Shown: positions 14,100 through 21,678 of the stretch, in pieces
How positions within the stretch are numbered: the first letter of the stretch is position 1
Layout of the letters: every line of letters starts with the position of its first letter
Virus record (IMG/VR): IMGVR_UViG_3300049596_000539
Coordinates: 1 to 57,384 of that record
Source of the DNA: a virus
Strand: one strand, 5' to 3'
DNA: 57,384 bases
Notes under the pieces: model-generated
What the model was told of the DNA's origin: nothing
Databases searched by the model: none
Seen by the model: the letters and a program-made list of their open reading frames with translations, nothing else
Program-made: the position numbers and the translations under genes

Positions 14100-15016
14100 G
14101 ATTCCTCCTTCTCAGCCATCTTCATAAGTCGCTGTCCCTTTCGAACCTGTAGCGCTCCTCGAAACATTTCCCAGCCCGCGTCAACCTTAGCAGAACTTAC
14201 CGGCTTCAGCGTGCAGAACGCATCTCGGCGTCCGGAAGGTAGCAGGTCCGTGGGCCGCAAGTGCAAGATCGCATACTCCGAGAATGCTGGAATAGGCTCC
14301 TCCCGCCAATACGACTTCCCGCCCTCCTTCGGCAATTCATACTCTACCGCACCTTCGGCCCCTTCCGCAACCTCTCGGATAATGGATTCTGCGGCTCCCA
14401 GGGCTGCAAGCTGTGCGTAGTGCTCCCCGCGCGTGTTCTTCGAGGTCTTAAGATCCACGAGAGTTGCAACGCCATCCACAATCCACAGGTGATCGAGAGT
14501 CCCAGCATACCCATCCCCGACAACCGTAACCTCTGTTTCCAGGACCGTTACTTCATGGCTGTTCCACCAATCCACGAACTCGGTAATCATCTCCTCTTGC
14601 TCAGGCCGGAAAATATCCTCCGGGAATAAATCATTGATGAAATCCGCTACCCAGTCGTGGGTCTTAGTCCCGAGGTTCGCCAGGTCATCGAGTACGCCTG
14701 CGGAATAGTCGTGCGGGTCGGTTTCCGGGTTATCGAAGTCGAACTTCCGCTTGTGATACCACCGCCCCATGTGGTAGGTCTGTTCAGCCGTCCGGTTCAG
14801 CACCGCATCAATGTTGGCTGCATAAAAAGCACAGGTATTATCGACAGCCCACTGAACCACCCCGCCCTTTTCAATGGCCCCCAAAACCGTTGTGACGCCT
14901 GGGACCAAGAGCGGCTTTCCGTCTTCTCCTAGCCGTGTCGGGATGCGGTAACCGCTACCAGAGTAACCAGAGGCGGCGACACGAAGTTTGGGAGCCCAGC
15001 GGTCGTGAGTATCCAC
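14096..15016 (-). CDS. Cas4/RecB-type PD-(D/E)XK exonuclease
   Basis: A 306-aa nuclease. The conserved residues are visible in order: H120 (GTKTHDW), E160-E162 (VLETEV), D175 (GTLDHLW) and the D188-x-K190 pair (LVDLKTSK), followed by a QL motif (YAQLAALG). This is the RecB/Cas4-like nuclease fold used by phages for 5'-3' resection. Its start codon shares bases with the stop of the ERF-like gene, giving a classic exonuclease plus annealing-protein recombination pair. No iron-sulfur cysteine cluster is evident. Confidence 0.85.
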   Translation of the reverse strand: MDTHDRWAPKLRVAASGYSGSGYRIPTRLGEDGKPLLVPGVTTVLGAIEKGGVVQWAVDNTCAFYAANIDAVLNRTAEQTYHMGRWYHKRKFDFDNPETDPHDYSAGVLDDLANLGTKTHDWVADFINDLFPEDIFRPEQEEMITEFVDWWNSHEVTVLETEVTVVGDGYAGTLDHLWIVDGVATLVDLKTSKNTRGEHYAQLAALGAAESIIREVAEGAEGAVEYELPKEGGKSYWREEPIPAFSEYAILHLRPTDLLPSGRRDAFCTLKPVSSAKVDAGWEMFRGALQVRKGQRLMKMAEKEES

Positions 15017-15663
15017 TAGACCTTCTTCAGTTCGGGGATCTTCTTCTCTGCGATAACCGTCTCCCGAGCCTTCAGAGCGCTAGAGCCCTCCTTCTTCAAC
15101 TCTTCGATCCGGTCATTCACTTCCTTCTTCCGAGTTGCGTCCCCATCAATCCACACCCGGATACGGTCATTAGCCTCCGCCAACTCTCCCCGACCCGACG
15201 CCGGTACGGACGCCTGGTTTGTCGGCTGTGGGGGCTTAGGAGCGGCGTTGGCAATGGCGCGTTCAGCAGCACTCGGCTGTGACGCTGCGTTTCCGTCATC
15301 GTCCCCATCCGCAACCACTCCGGTGAGAGACGCCAAAGCATACCGCCGGTAATAACTGATCGCTGAACCAACCTTTTGCGGGTTAGTCTCGGTGATCGGG
15401 AACTGCATGCTCCGAGAAGTGCCGGATTCGTGCATAAGGTGGGCGTCCAGAATCATTACGCCGTTTTCCACGAAGGCCCCGGTTGAGAATGCAAGTCCGT
15501 GTTCGCTCAGCTTCGGCAAAACAATCGTGCTCATGTTCGCCAGCGTTGCAAACTTGCTCTTGAAATGCGGATTAATCGCATCCATGTCTACCCGGGGGGC
15601 ATCCGCCTGAAACGCTGCCAGTGCCTCAGTCAGAGAGCCGTACTTTTTCGTTGCGTTAACCAT
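15016..15663 (-). CDS. ERF-family single-strand annealing protein
   Basis: A 215-aa protein starting MVNATKKYGSLTEALAAF at ATG 15663, with AAGGAG upstream; the long extension to 15921 is inside the HNH gene. Residues about 30-150 match the ERF family: HFKSKFATLANM, LSEHGLAFST, and the hallmark GSAISYYRRYALASLTGVVA followed by an acidic DGDDDG. The C-terminus is a Pro/Ala linker plus a charged helix. ERF proteins anneal complementary single strands and work with the nuclease encoded next. The N-terminus has a diverged 24-codon copy on the other side of the HNH gene (16176-16250). Confidence 0.87.
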   Translation of the reverse strand: MVNATKKYGSLTEALAAFQADAPRVDMDAINPHFKSKFATLANMSTIVLPKLSEHGLAFSTGAFVENGVMILDAHLMHESGTSRSMQFPITETNPQKVGSAISYYRRYALASLTGVVADGDDDGNAASQPSAAERAIANAAPKPPQPTNQASVPASGRGELAEANDRIRVWIDGDATRKKEVNDRIEELKKEGSSALKARETVIAEKKIPELKKV

Positions 15664-16183
15664 TCGTTTTCTCCTTCTTAGATTTGTGATAGAAAAGTCG
15701 TTTGCATTCCCTGCATCCTCTGTAGCCGTTAGGGTAGAGGTACAGATTATCACCTGAGTAGGGGTGACCATGCGCGCAATGTGTCTTATGAGATTGTCGG
15801 TTGTAATCCTGCCCATTTCTAAGGGCGTCCTGAATGTTATCCTGTTGCGTGCCCCAAAGCAAGTTCTGCACTGAATTATTGTCTTTGTCGTCATCCCAAT
15901 GCCGAACAACGGGATAACCATTTGGATTCGGGATAAATGCTCTGGCCACTAGGCGGTGAATCTCTCGGGACATCTGATTCCCGTCCTTGTGCAAACTCAC
16001 GCGGTAATGCCCTTTAGAGCCCTTGTTCGGCTTCAGAACTCGGCCCCTCCAAAGAACCTTTTGCCCCGACCGCCGCAAGACATAGTGATCGTAACTCCGA
16101 ACACGACCCAAATTGGAGACTTCATAGAGGCCCTCATAACCCACAACCGGTAGCCATTCCTCTAGATCATTCACGCTACCCAT
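15656..16183 (-). CDS. HNH homing endonuclease (NUMOD4-HNH)
   Basis: A 175-aa protein. The N-terminus EEWLPVVGYEGLYEVSNLGRVRS is the NUMOD4 DNA-binding motif. The centre (REIHRLVARAFIPNPNGYPVVRHWDDDKDNNSVQNLLWGT, by segments) is the HNH_3 nuclease core. The C-terminus has CAHGHP and CRECKR, a possible zinc pair. It is a freestanding mobile endonuclease lying exactly between a 24-codon copy of the ERF N-terminus and the intact ERF gene, and it overlaps the ERF start by 8 bases. Confidence 0.88.
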   Translation of the reverse strand: MGSVNDLEEWLPVVGYEGLYEVSNLGRVRSYDHYVLRRSGQKVLWRGRVLKPNKGSKGHYRVSLHKDGNQMSREIHRLVARAFIPNPNGYPVVRHWDDDKDNNSVQNLLWGTQQDNIQDALRNGQDYNRQSHKTHCAHGHPYSGDNLYLYPNGYRGCRECKRLFYHKSKKEKTNG

Positions 16184-16250
16184 CAAGCGTTACCGCCGGA
16201 AGGTCTGCCTGAAAGGCGGCGAGTGCCTTGGTGAGTGCGTTTTCTGTCAT
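16176..16250 (-). pseudogene. 24-codon remnant resembling the ERF N-terminus
   Basis: An ORF MTENALTKALAAFQADLPAV, ending after four more residues at a TAG. It starts in a TAATG overlap with the upstream gene. It aligns with the ERF start (SLTEALAAFQADAPRV) at about 60-70 percent identity by eye. Its stop lies at the very start of the HNH gene. It looks like the stump left when the endonuclease gene entered an ERF-type gene, although a short functional peptide cannot be excluded. Confidence 0.6.
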
Positions 16251-16462
16251 TATTTCTCTCCCTGTGAGTCGATCCAACGCTGCAAAAGCGTGTCTAGTTC
16301 TTCGTTGGCAAGTTTGTATACGTCGTCTAGGAAATCTGCGTTCCCTTCAATCTCCGCGCTTACCTCGCTGTGAGATATCCCCTCAGAGAAAAAGTCTAGC
16401 ACGACAATACGAACCGCCTCTGCTAGGGCTTCGTCATAAATTTCCTCTGCCGTCTTAGTCAT
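16250..16462 (-). CDS. Hypothetical protein, 70 aa
   Basis: An acidic, all-helical protein (MTKTAEEIYDEALAEAVRIVV, with AEIEGNADFLDDVYKLANEELDTLL later). Coupled by single-base overlaps at both ends. No recognised family; the amphipathic helices suggest a protein-protein interaction role, which is inference. Confidence 0.7.
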   Translation of the reverse strand: MTKTAEEIYDEALAEAVRIVVLDFFSEGISHSEVSAEIEGNADFLDDVYKLANEELDTLLQRWIDSQGEK

Positions 16463-16803
16463 CAGTCAATCCCCTGCCCTTCGGGCGATTCGCCCATCTC
16501 CGCGATAAAGTCCGCAATCTCTTCCTCCGTGATCGGATCATCCGCGTCATAGTCTACCGCGTCGTGATCGTGGCTCGGGTCGGTGCAATCCAGATCGGTC
16601 GTCGGGATGTAGAAACCGGCGAGTGCGTACTGCCCCAGCATATCCAGGGCTGTTGCAATCGTAGGCTCCTCCGCGTTATCCGGGTAAGCAATCATAGCCC
16701 CGATCCCTGAAACAACCTGATCATGTGGTGCGTGGTGGAGTGCGTGAATGAACAACCAATTATGGCTATAGATCCCGTAGTGGTCCGGGTCAAGACTTTC
16801 CAT
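16462..16803 (-). CDS. Acidic hypothetical protein, 113 aa
   Basis: Starts MESLDPDHYGIYSHNW at ATG 16803, overlapping the WhiB-like gene stop; the longer 16914 start is antisense to coding potential of its neighbour. The C-terminal third is very acidic (DHDAVDYDADDPITEEE). The N-terminal part has several His and Trp residues (HNWLFIHALHHAPH). It is co-translated with the WhiB-like gene. Unknown function. Confidence 0.65.
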   Translation of the reverse strand: MESLDPDHYGIYSHNWLFIHALHHAPHDQVVSGIGAMIAYPDNAEEPTIATALDMLGQYALAGFYIPTTDLDCTDPSHDHDAVDYDADDPITEEEIADFIAEMGESPEGQGID

Positions 16804-17140
16804 CCTGCTCTCCCTCAATCTCAAAGTTCTTCGAAACCCCAGCATACACCCCATGCGCGGGCCTTGCAACCAGCCGGTAGATATCGCAGGCGGTCCAGGA
16901 TTTGCAGGACGCACAAGCTAGTTCCGCATCCTCGCCGGTCAATAGCGTGTCGCTGTCACCGCTGAACTCATCCGCCCGTCCCACACAGTTCGCCCCGTTC
17001 TCTTTCACGGACTTCCGGAGTTTATCGAGTGCATGAGCGGCTTCTGTTTTCAGTTCTAAATAGGCGTACGACAACTCCCTCGCAGGCTTAGGTCGATCTC
17101 CAACGATGCGGAATCCTGGAACGCTCGGATAATCAGGCAT
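16790..17140 (-). CDS. WhiB-like iron-sulfur transcription factor
   Basis: A 116-aa protein with the WhiB cysteine pattern: C52, then C76-x2-C79-x5-C85 (ELACASCKSWTACDIY), which binds a 4Fe-4S cluster. It is followed by a GVYAG turn equivalent to the G[VI]WGG motif near DNA- and sigma-contacting residues. WhiB proteins occur only in Actinobacteria and their phages, where they bind the principal sigma factor. The N-terminal 50 residues are an atypical helical extension. It could redirect host RNA polymerase between promoter classes; that link is inference. Confidence 0.8.
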   Translation of the reverse strand: MPDYPSVPGFRIVGDRPKPARELSYAYLELKTEAAHALDKLRKSVKENGANCVGRADEFSGDSDTLLTGEDAELACASCKSWTACDIYRLVARPAHGVYAGVSKNFEIEGEQDGKS

Positions 17141-17327
17141 TAATCTCTTCCGGAAAGTGAATGGCGAGGTAGTCTTCGATCTCGGACAGATCCTTATACG
17201 AAACGACCGGAGTTCCCGAAATCAGAAGAAGGTAATCATCGGGAGATTCGATAAGTCCGCGCGGGATAATCTCGACTTCTTCCCCAATTCGGGCGGCCCA
17301 AAAGCTCTCGACATCGTTAGTTTTCAT
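17133..17327 (-). CDS. Hypothetical protein, 64 aa
   Basis: Overlaps the WhiB-like start by 8 bases and begins at the last base of the LPXTG gene. It is an acidic soluble protein, beta-rich in the middle (EEVEIIPRGLIESPDDYLLLISG). No family recognised. Confidence 0.65.
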   Translation of the reverse strand: MKTNDVESFWAARIGEEVEIIPRGLIESPDDYLLLISGTPVVSYKDLSEIEDYLAIHFPEEINA

Positions 17328-18277
17328 CAGTCCTCCTTACGCATTCCCAGGTTGACCGCGACGATCCCGGCCCCCATCAAAAGGATACCGCCGATCATCC
17401 ACCATGTCCAATCGAACTCTCCACCTGTTTCGGGCAAGCGCTCAACGGTCACCTTCGAGACCGGCTGGGTTGCCACGGGTTCCTCTGCCGGGATAGGCAC
17501 AAGAGGCGTCTCAACGGTAACAGGCGGTTCCGTAACCACGGGCGGCACAACTACCGGGGGCTCAACGGGCGGGGTAACCACGGGAGGCTCCTCAACAGGG
17601 GGTTCGACCGGGGGAACCGTGCAATCCTTGGCGGGGACTGTGATAACCTCGTAGTCATGAGGCTCCAGCGTTGCGTCATCCGCGCCAGAGTTCAGCACGG
17701 TAAGAGCCAGCCAATAAGCCTCATCCGTTTCGTCTCGCACCCAATACTTATCCGTTTGCACACGAATATCTACGCACTCAGGCACCGGGAGGAAACCGCA
17801 CTCACGAGAAAGCAACGTCTGATTCGGCCAGATTTCCGGGGCGGGAGCGTTAATCAACCACGTCGCACACACCTCGTACGCTTCAAACGGGGGATCTACG
17901 ACGACGGGAGGTTCTTCCGGTGCGCAAACAGGTTCCTGTCCGCCTTCCCCGAAATGCTCGTTGAACTGGGAAATTTGTACCCACGTAATACATTCCCCCG
18001 GCGAAAGTTCAATCGGGAAGAAGGATGCTCCAATGAACGCCCCTCCCGGCTGATTATTGTTCGGGTCAAAGTGCGTCCCGCCGTTTCGCAAAGTTGTTCG
18101 GAAATTGACGTGGCCGTTCGCCTCGAAGGTTGCGCCGTTCAGCAGCGTTACGCCCGTCACATCAACCGAGTACGGAAGTTCGCCGTCTGACCCGTTCGCG
18201 AGTGCTGCCGAAGGACTGAACATAATCGTCAGCGCGGACAGGGCTACCACAAGCAACCCGATAATCATTTTCTTCAT
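17327..18277 (-). CDS. LPXTG-anchored surface protein
   Basis: A 316-aa secreted protein with the full set of wall-anchoring signals. The signal peptide (residues 1-27) has a hydrophobic core and an ALA cleavage site. The folded region (about 28-220) has six cysteines. A Pro/Val/Glu-rich stalk follows (about 220-275). The sortase motif LPETG at 281-285 is followed by a membrane segment (about 291-311) and a charged MRKED tail. Host sortase would link it to peptidoglycan. It is made from the leftward, replication-side operon, not with virion genes. A role in altering the infected cell surface, such as blocking superinfection, is plausible but inferred. It starts at ATG with AGGGAGAAG upstream. 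Confidence 0.88.
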   Translation of the reverse strand: MKKMIIGLLVVALSALTIMFSPSAALANGSDGELPYSVDVTGVTLLNGATFEANGHVNFRTTLRNGGTHFDPNNNQPGGAFIGASFFPIELSPGECITWVQISQFNEHFGEGGQEPVCAPEEPPVVVDPPFEAYEVCATWLINAPAPEIWPNQTLLSRECGFLPVPECVDIRVQTDKYWVRDETDEAYWLALTVLNSGADDATLEPHDYEVITVPAKDCTVPPVEPPVEEPPVVTPPVEPPVVVPPVVTEPPVTVETPLVPIPAEEPVATQPVSKVTVERLPETGGEFDWTWWMIGGILLMGAGIVAVNLGMRKED

Positions 18278-18423
18278 CGTTCTTCTCCCTCAATCCATGT
18301 TCGAAATTTCGGTTGTCCTACTGTGAGCGTACCATCCCCGCGGGAGAAAAGATAGCCTACGATGCGAGGAATATTTACGTGTGCGAGGGCAAGTCCTACG
18401 AGAAGGCCGATTGTGAATTTCAC
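18274..18423 (-). CDS. Small secreted or membrane protein, 49 aa
   Basis: Starts at GTG 18423 in a GTGA overlap and ends in an ATGA overlap with the LPXTG gene. The N-terminus MKFTIGLLVGLALAHVNIP is a short hydrophobic signal or anchor. The rest is polar (SRGDGTLTVGQPKFRTWIEG). Tight coupling to the surface protein suggests a joint envelope function. Confidence 0.7.
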   Translation of the reverse strand: MKFTIGLLVGLALAHVNIPRIVGYLFSRGDGTLTVGQPKFRTWIEGEER

Positions 18424-18569
18424 CACTGAATCCTCAGATCCCGCACTTCGTCACTTATTGCGTCCTCGATAGGATAGCCGCTGTACAGCGCGTTTACAAT
18501 CTTCTCCAGGGCAGCCGCAAGTTTTGACTCAACGATTTGCTCGACCGTTTCGTAGTCATCTGAGTTCAT
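18420..18569 (-). CDS. Small helical protein, 49 aa
   Basis: Starts MNSDDYETVEQIVESKLAA at ATG 18569, preceded by TAGGAGGAAG; the upstream TTG at 18608 lies in the neighbouring gene. Acidic and fully helical. First of the three coupled genes ending with the LPXTG protein. Unknown function. Confidence 0.65.
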   Translation of the reverse strand: MNSDDYETVEQIVESKLAAALEKIVNALYSGYPIEDAISDEVRDLRIQW

Positions 18570-18579
18570 ATTCTTCCTC

Positions 18580-19170
18580 CTAAAATTTAGTCTTAACCCA
18601 CTGAGCAATGTCTCCCAGGTTCACAAGCCTACGCCAAGCGTCCCACGAAACGCACATCTCCCGGCCCGTGTAAGAGCCCTCGAATGCGTCTGTGTGGTGC
18701 GTGTGGGCATGAACAAGTAGCCCGCCGTAGTCAGGCAATCGGTACTGCTCGTAGCGGCTTCCGTAGCGTCCTGGTCCGTCTCCCGAGCTTGCGTAAGGGT
18801 AGTGGGAGAGCAACACATCCCTGCCCTCAATGCGAATGCGTGCGAAATCCTGGATACGCTCGAACACATTACGGAACTGCTCAAGGTGAGGTGAGGGCTT
18901 GCGGTGAATGCTGGAAACGCTGTCGTGGTTCCCGGAAATCAGAACTTTACGCCCGGGTAGGTTAGCAAGAATCTCTAGGGCGTGCGCCTCTCCAGTACGC
19001 GAGCCCCCGGATATGTCACCTAAGATATAAACAAGGTCGTCGGCTTTTACCTGCCTGTTCCACGCTCGCTGAATGGCAAGGTCGTGAAAATCTATGTCGG
19101 CAAATCCTCGAATCTCCGAAACCTTCGCGTGACCAAAATGGGTGTCACCGATAAACCAAATCGCGGGCAT
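18580..19170 (-). CDS. Calcineurin-like metallophosphoesterase
   Basis: A 196-aa enzyme with the full metal-binding series: GDTHFGH (D9, H11), ILGDISGG, ISGNHDS, LLSHYPY and HAHTHH. These coordinate a two-metal centre that hydrolyses phosphomono- or diesters. Many phages encode such enzymes and substrates are rarely known; nucleic acid or nucleotide turnover is possible. AGGAGGAG precedes ATG 19170, with a motif of the TGATA class 20 bases upstream. Confidence 0.88.
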   Translation of the reverse strand: MPAIWFIGDTHFGHAKVSEIRGFADIDFHDLAIQRAWNRQVKADDLVYILGDISGGSRTGEAHALEILANLPGRKVLISGNHDSVSSIHRKPSPHLEQFRNVFERIQDFARIRIEGRDVLLSHYPYASSGDGPGRYGSRYEQYRLPDYGGLLVHAHTHHTDAFEGSYTGREMCVSWDAWRRLVNLGDIAQWVKTKF

Positions 19171-19189
19171 GTTCTCTCCTCCTGTAAGT

Positions 19190-19198
19190 AACGTATCA
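19190..19198 (-). promoter_or_regulatory. Extended -10-like motif before the phosphoesterase
   Basis: Reverse strand TGATACGTT followed by ACTTACAGGAGGAG. It shares the TGATA core but is weaker in the second half than other members of the family. Confidence 0.3.
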
Positions 19199-19203
19199 GA
19201 CTT

Positions 19204-20655
19204 TTACGCGGCGCGCAAGCTGCGGTTCAAAAGAAGGCGACGCTCAACCGCCTCCGAAAAACGACCCTCACTGAGCCCTAAATCGTCGTGCAGGTATACC
19301 CTAAGAATTTGCTTGGTCTGTCCGCTGCGGTCTGTTCTCCCGGCGGCTTGCTCGTTGATTGTTTCATCTGTTGACCGGCTGAGCCAAATCTCATTATTGG
19401 CTACATGCTGAATTCCGTCAACGCCCTCGGCAATGGCGGCAAGGACCCCGACGACAACTCGGTACTTAGTGCCAAGCTGGGAAAGCATTACATCCCGTTC
19501 TCCGCGGGTCTGCCCCGAGAATTCAAAGGCGGAGATGCCCACCTCATTCAGCCGGGCCGTTACAACCGCGGCGAACTTCTGAGAATCTGTGAACACAACT
19601 ACGCATTCATTTTCCATCTCATCCGTCAGCAAATCAATCGCGCGATCAAGGGCCGGGGAAGCGCAATCTTCCGCGAACGTCACGACTGGGTTGTCCTCAA
19701 CGTATTCAATCGAAGGAACCGCGAGAGCGATTTGACGGATGCGCTGGGCCTGAGTCAAAGGGATGTCCGCTACCATCGGGTTATCCTCAAGGTAAGTCAT
19801 CATGTGAGACTCCATCTCCTTGATAGCCTTCTTCTGAGCGGGCAAGAGTGGAATAGTCTCATGGCGCACCGTGGGCTCATCTACCGGCATAAATCCGTTG
19901 GGGTGGAATTCGCAGCACTTCTCACGCTTAAAGTGAGTGATAATTAGGGGTGACTCTTTCAGCCACTTACCCGGGATTGTCTCACCGTAATACTGCTTGA
20001 CCTTCTTCGGCTGGCCCTGAGCGTCCTTCTGAGCGGTGTATACCTCTTTGTAATCCATCCACTGAGAAAGCCACCCCCAGTAGTTGTCGTATGCTACCTG
20101 ACCGGAGAGGTTTAGTTCGGGCCACAGGAACCTGGAGATCGACCAAGCCAACTCGAACTTGTTACGGAGCGACGTTCCAGAGAGCATCATCCGGCCATCA
20201 AAGCGCTTAGACAAAGGCTCGCCGTCCTTTATGGAAAAACCTCCGAGCTTACGCTGTCCCTTAGATCCCGGCGCGGAAACTTTGTGGCTCTCATCCACCA
20301 GAATCAGATCCCCACTCCAGTCCGACACGTCCGCACGGGTTAGGAACTGAGGGGTAGCCAAGTAGACTCCCGGGTATCCGAGGGTCATGTCCGCAAGGGC
20401 TTGCTTCTTCGCCTTGCCCGTGTTACCGATAACCCGGCCCTCAAGTCCCACCTTCTCAAGCGTCGGCAACCAGGCGGTGCCGTGGGTCTGATCGGGTGCG
20501 ATAACGAGAGTGACGTTAGAACCAGATTCAATATGCGAGAACACGCCGGTCGCAGTCTTGCCAGACCCTGTTTCCTGGTTGAGTAGACCGCGGTAGTTGT
20601 GCGTCTTCAACAGGTCAAGGTCATGGCGCTGGAAGGGGCGGGGTGTGAAGCTCAT
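19204..20655 (-). CDS. SNF2/DEXH-type helicase (predicted leaderless)
   Basis: A 483-aa superfamily 2 helicase. Motif I is GSGKT near residue 31 (NQETGSGKTATG), motif II is VDESHK and motif VI is QAAGRTDRSGQTK. The compact form without extra domains matches phage DNA translocases and recombination helicases. Its ATG is 6 bases from a TAGGAT -10 box with TTGACT 17 bases upstream, so the transcript probably begins at the start codon. It heads the operon that runs on to the LPXTG and recombination genes, unless the motif at 19190 restarts transcription. Confidence 0.9.
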   Translation of the reverse strand: MSFTPRPFQRHDLDLLKTHNYRGLLNQETGSGKTATGVFSHIESGSNVTLVIAPDQTHGTAWLPTLEKVGLEGRVIGNTGKAKKQALADMTLGYPGVYLATPQFLTRADVSDWSGDLILVDESHKVSAPGSKGQRKLGGFSIKDGEPLSKRFDGRMMLSGTSLRNKFELAWSISRFLWPELNLSGQVAYDNYWGWLSQWMDYKEVYTAQKDAQGQPKKVKQYYGETIPGKWLKESPLIITHFKREKCCEFHPNGFMPVDEPTVRHETIPLLPAQKKAIKEMESHMMTYLEDNPMVADIPLTQAQRIRQIALAVPSIEYVEDNPVVTFAEDCASPALDRAIDLLTDEMENECVVVFTDSQKFAAVVTARLNEVGISAFEFSGQTRGERDVMLSQLGTKYRVVVGVLAAIAEGVDGIQHVANNEIWLSRSTDETINEQAAGRTDRSGQTKQILRVYLHDDLGLSEGRFSEAVERRLLLNRSLRAA

Positions 20656-20661
20656 GCTTAA

Positions 20662-20690
20662 ATCCTAGCGGTGACCTGCGGAAAAGTCAA
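20662..20690 (-). promoter_or_regulatory. TTGACT-N17-TAGGAT leaderless promoter
   Basis: Reverse strand: TTGACT at 20685-20690, 17-bp spacer, TAGGAT at 20662-20667, then 6 bases to the helicase ATG (20655). Confidence 0.7.
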
Positions 20691-20692
20691 CC

Positions 20693-20866
20693 TCAGAAGT
20701 CCCAAGGATCAACAACTCCAAGAGTTTCCTGAACTAACTCGAACGTAATCTCGGGAGACTCCTCTTCCACGGAACGCAGGAAATTTACAGCGTCATGTTC
20801 GATCATAAACCAGGCAAACGCAAAGCCGGAATCTTTGTCGTAGATGGACCATCGAGACTTGTTCAC
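20693..20866 (-). CDS. Small hypothetical protein, 57 aa
   Basis: Starts at GTG 20866 in a GTGA overlap (MNKSRWSIYDKDSGFAFAWF) and ends just before the helicase promoter. It has an aromatic N-terminus and an acidic C-terminus (VEEESPEITFELVQE). Last gene of a chain of coupled genes reaching back to 22.5 kb. Unknown function. Confidence 0.7.
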   Translation of the reverse strand: MNKSRWSIYDKDSGFAFAWFMIEHDAVNFLRSVEEESPEITFELVQETLGVVDPWDF

Positions 20867-20985
20867 AATTCTTCACCCTCTTCCAAAGGAGCAATCCCCG
20901 AGCCCTTCAAAATAGATTCCGCCTCCGTAAAAGATAGGTCGGCAAAGTAATGCAAGTTCGTGCGGGCGGTTTCGAACGGGGTCAT
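20863..20985 (-). CDS. Small hypothetical protein, 40 aa
   Basis: Starts MTPFETARTNLHYFADLSF at ATG 20985 in an ATGA overlap and ends in a GTGA overlap. Mixed helical, acidic tail. Supported by coupling on both sides; no family. Confidence 0.6.
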   Translation of the reverse strand: MTPFETARTNLHYFADLSFTEAESILKGSGIAPLEEGEEL

Positions 20986-21224
20986 GATTCCTTACCAAAC
21001 TCTCGCATCGTACGGTTATAAGAACGCCCGGCTACAGTCCAGAGCGGCGGAGCTTTGAAACCCAGCCACGTTGCGTAAAGCATCTCCTTAAACCGCCACC
21101 AAGGCGACCGGAGTTCATCATCAGTTGCACGCTCAGCACGGATAATAAGCCCGTCCATATCCAGAATTGCTAGCCACGCACCCAGATTTTCTTTTTGAAC
21201 CTTAGTCTTTTTCACGGCGTCCAC
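20982..21224 (-). CDS. Hypothetical protein, 80 aa
   Basis: Basic N-terminus (MDAVKKTKVQKENLGAW) and Trp-rich C-terminal half (SPWWRFKEMLYATWLGFK). It overlaps the preceding gene by 13 bases. It may associate with membranes through the Trp-rich segment, but there is no clear transmembrane helix. Unknown. Confidence 0.65.
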   Translation of the reverse strand: MDAVKKTKVQKENLGAWLAILDMDGLIIRAERATDDELRSPWWRFKEMLYATWLGFKAPPLWTVAGRSYNRTMREFGKES

Positions 21225-21478
21225 GTTCCTTTCGCGTAATGGTGGATCAAATAGCGTACTTGGGCTACGTGATCTTGTGTGTCGGACAGCGCCACCGAAA
21301 TAGCGTGCCCCCGTGCTTTTACAGCGTAGCCTAGATCGTGCAAGTATACAAGGACCCCCGGTTGGAAACCTACAGGCACGTATGCTCCGAACACCGTTAC
21401 GTACGGGGAATTGAAGGAGCCGTAATCTTTCTTAAGCGGAGCCGTTGCACCGATTGCTTTTGTGTTCACGCGACCCAC
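21212..21478 (-). CDS. Hypothetical protein, 88 aa
   Basis: Overlaps both neighbours by 13 bases. The sequence is beta-rich (SPYVTVFGAYVPVGFQPGV) with a His-rich end (QVRYLIHHYAKG). No recognised family. Confidence 0.65.
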   Translation of the reverse strand: MGRVNTKAIGATAPLKKDYGSFNSPYVTVFGAYVPVGFQPGVLVYLHDLGYAVKARGHAISVALSDTQDHVAQVRYLIHHYAKGTWTP

Positions 21479-21678
21479 CCCTTCTCATCATAAATAGCGT
21501 CGTTGTTCCTGCAAATTACGTCCGCGATCCCCTCTCCGGGATTTGTATAACCTTCCGCCTTCGTCACGAACCAACCCTCTGCGTTATACAGAGAGGTGTG
21601 AACGTAACCGTCCGGCCAGAACGTGTGAGTCAGCGTGTGGTTATACAGCGCCTTTTGACTGCTTGATTCGTAGCTCAT
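21466..21678 (-). CDS. Hypothetical protein, 70 aa
   Basis: ATGA-coupled to the 96-aa gene upstream. Rich in Tyr, Trp and Asn, probably beta-rich (HTFWPDGYVHTSLYNAEGWFV). Unknown function. Confidence 0.65.
   Translation of the reverse strand: MSYESSSQKALYNHTLTHTFWPDGYVHTSLYNAEGWFVTKAEGYTNPGEGIADVICRNNDAIYDEKGWVA

Noticed and set aside
15016-15921. Longer ERF start at 15921
   Set aside because: The extra 86 residues lie inside the HNH gene in another frame and are not ERF-like; ATG 15663 has a good ribosome-binding site.
17657-18190. 177-aa rightward frame opposite the LPXTG gene
   Set aside because: It is antisense to a gene with full signal-peptide and LPETG features, and has no ribosome-binding site or motif.
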